Positions 6,401 through 6,627 of a stretch of DNA of 6,627 nucleotides are shown here, piece after piece. The DNA lies in NCBI GenBank assembly GCA_047639575.1, contig JBLIOB010000239.1:1-6627 (forward strand). Reading direction: 5' to 3'. This stretch comes from JBLIOB01 sp047639575 (GTDB taxonomy: Bacteria > Bacteroidota > Bacteroidia > Flavobacteriales_D > Parvicellaceae). The translations under genes and the position numbers were made by a program. The stretch's first letter is position 1, and each line of letters opens with the position of its first letter. The notes beneath the pieces are model-generated. The model made no database searches. It had not been told where the DNA came from and saw only the letters and a list, made by a program, of their open reading frames with translations.

Positions 6401-6473
6401 TCTTGAATTGAGCAAATAGAGCTGTAGGCAAACAGATTAGAAGGAATATTAGTACTCTTACCATTACTCTCAA
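3462..6473 (-). CDS. Two-propeller sensor histidine kinase (Reg_prop/Y_Y_Y/LytS-type)
   Basis: A 1003-residue membrane sensor kinase. The order is: signal peptide (about 1-21, cleavage after ALFA); 14 Reg_prop beta-propeller blades (about 30-620), each with an IWIGT-like strand, Trp or Tyr at residues 51, 93, 133, 174, 214, 251, 295, 337, 378, 420, 469, 511, 557 and 606, probably two seven-bladed propellers; a Y_Y_Y immunoglobulin-like domain (about 685-742); one transmembrane helix (about 747-770); a coiled coil (about 775-800); the His_kinase phosphoacceptor motif MNPHFIFNSLNS with His806; and an ATPase domain with N-box PFAENAIIHG (Asn902), DNGIG (934-938) and GGETGTK (986-992). All key catalytic residues are present. 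The propellers and Y_Y_Y should be periplasmic and the kinase cytoplasmic. The sensor layout matches Bacteroides hybrid two-component sensors of glycans, but the kinase is LytS-type and separate from its regulator. The listed start is TTG 6473; ATG 6462-6464 (1000 residues) is more likely, since TATATTTG lies over the TTG. Confidence 0.95.
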   Translation of the reverse strand: MRVMVRVLIFLLICLPTALFAQFKIKTYSVGEGLAQSQVYDMLEDSRGYIWMGTKGGGISRFDGKKFKNFSSKDGLVNNYVTAFYEDEENNIWIGTNDGISIYNGISFHNFKINDLPNLTVNCFLKGKNGVLWIGTSKGLYQYKDEKFKYWTGINKIFNRLIYDIYEHVDGSIWASSDDGVIKIQGDEFRTYSVRDGLTNKSTRGIEGNESGIYISTFGGGLNKFDGSDFSFIETPVFAMNDILLDGNGIWISSLSDGILYKDFKTGKSKSINKENGLSANHTRLILKDRWGNLWFGTSGGGVNKYFGQEFEHITKNDWLADDYVYDVIITSEGAIWTSFENEITVNYNDTLIVYNSTNGYRGGKARVLMEDHLGNIWIGTDGNSVYCFNGDVFHKFTRSDGIPHYWITDIFQDKLLNIWIATSGGIAKLEPTQPNLFEYKSTIWKEQLDMGATPAITDIEEDQLGRIWFGTRNRGVSYILANQITNFRTKDGLAGLQIKSLKISPTGDLWIGTQGKGVSIASAHEAIIGFSTITTESGLSSDNTYLIEFDQEGNAWVGSEKGVDRIRMGEGNSVSEIKHFGKDEGFKGVETNRNASCLDRNGNLWFGTVNGLMQYNPKNTTINTIPPDLSLTSVTLFYEDLAKTEFADLITDWYKLKDTLVFKHDQNHVSFNFKGINQKNPEQVNYQFKLDGFDEQWSPVSEKSDATYSNLPPGSYTFKVIAGNEDDVWTLKPETFSFAITPPFWQTLWFLIGTIGIGSLILILIIGVRIRAIKQHVNQEKERLEFERSLLELEQKALRLQMNPHFIFNSLNSVQALILRNDQKSARYYLSKFSKLMRQTLENSRSQSITIQDEINTLKNYLDLENFGREEPFEYAINVQDGLDPDNILLPPMLLQPFAENAIIHGLKGIDRQAVISVSFECENEILTCTLSDNGIGRQAARKNKAQEGQKHKSAALEVTQERLSILNADTIEKGFEIIDLGIDGGETGTKIVLRMKLNELF

Positions 6474-6502
6474 ATATAGGAAGCTCCATTCACTTAATCA
6501 GA
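6471..6502 (-). promoter_or_regulatory. Putative Bacteroidota-type promoter of the sensor-kinase gene
   Basis: Reading leftward, 6478-6471 is TATATTTG, an exact match to the Bacteroidota -7 element TAnnTTTG. It is preceded after 20 nt by TCTG (6502-6499), three of four bases of the -33 element TTTG. Six bases (AGAGTA) separate the -7 element from ATG 6464, so transcription would begin at or very near that codon, implying a leaderless or nearly leaderless message. A match of this kind can occur by chance in AT-rich DNA. Confidence 0.4.
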
Positions 6503-6512
6503 AGTTTCTTAC

Positions 6513-6538
6513 GATTAATAAGGGAGCGATTTATTATC
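6513..6538. repeat. Imperfect palindrome upstream of the kinase gene
   Basis: GATTAATAA (6513-6521) and TTATTATC (6531-6538) form arms of 8 pairs with a one-base bulge around a 9-nt centre. It sits just upstream of the putative -33 element of the kinase promoter, a place where an operator would fit. No protein is identified, and AT-rich inverted repeats are common, so the role is speculative. Confidence 0.3.
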
Positions 6539-6627
6539 AGTTGATATCATTAGTTTTAGGTAAATCTAAAAGCAGATAGATAATTTGAAGTTGAAGCCAG
6601 TACATATCTTAAAACACATCTTTTGCC

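Noticed and set aside
6556..6627. Open frame of 23 codons entering from the right edge on the minus strand, ending at a TAA (6556-6558)
   Set aside because: It could be the tail of an upstream gene, but it is too short to identify, and another frame gives an equally plausible short tail. Not supportable from the window.

Overview
The window looks like chromosomal DNA of a Bacteroidota bacterium, probably an environmental Cytophagia-type lineage. The evidence is AT-rich DNA, a two-propeller 'Reg_prop/Y_Y_Y' sensor kinase, a LytTR response regulator, a protein resembling the type IX secretion type-B sorting domain (CHU_C), little Shine-Dalgarno use, and a TAnnTTTG promoter element. The genus cannot be fixed from sequence reading alone.

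Layout: positions 1-370 hold no convincing gene but contain several inverted repeats. A cytoplasmic alpha/beta hydrolase follows (371-1321, +). It meets tail-to-tail, with a 4-bp overlap, a small secreted protein that is little more than a signal peptide plus a CHU_C-like beta domain (1318-1683, -). A 151-bp divergent spacer leads to a two-gene membrane operon on the + strand: a small multi-pass protein (1835-2161, probably starting further upstream at a non-standard codon) and an isoprenylcysteine-carboxylmethyltransferase-like integral membrane methyltransferase (2145-2672). This operon also overlaps its convergent neighbour, by 11 bp.

The right-hand 3.8 kb is a two-component system on the minus strand. 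The LytS-type sensor kinase (3462-6473) has a signal peptide, 14 beta-propeller blades, a Y_Y_Y domain, one membrane helix and a His_kinase/HATPase core. It is followed after 71 nt by a LytTR-type response regulator (2662-3390). The likely flow is periplasmic signal, kinase, Asp54 of the regulator, DNA binding. No recognisable target operon (such as a polysaccharide-utilisation locus) lies in the window.

No clearly new multi-gene system is visible. The points most worth a second look are an 8-codon mini-ORF with a strong Shine-Dalgarno whose stop overlaps the regulator's ATG, the missing standard start codon of the small membrane protein, the stand-alone CHU_C-like protein, a possible leaderless promoter at the kinase start, and the structured leader upstream of the hydrolase.
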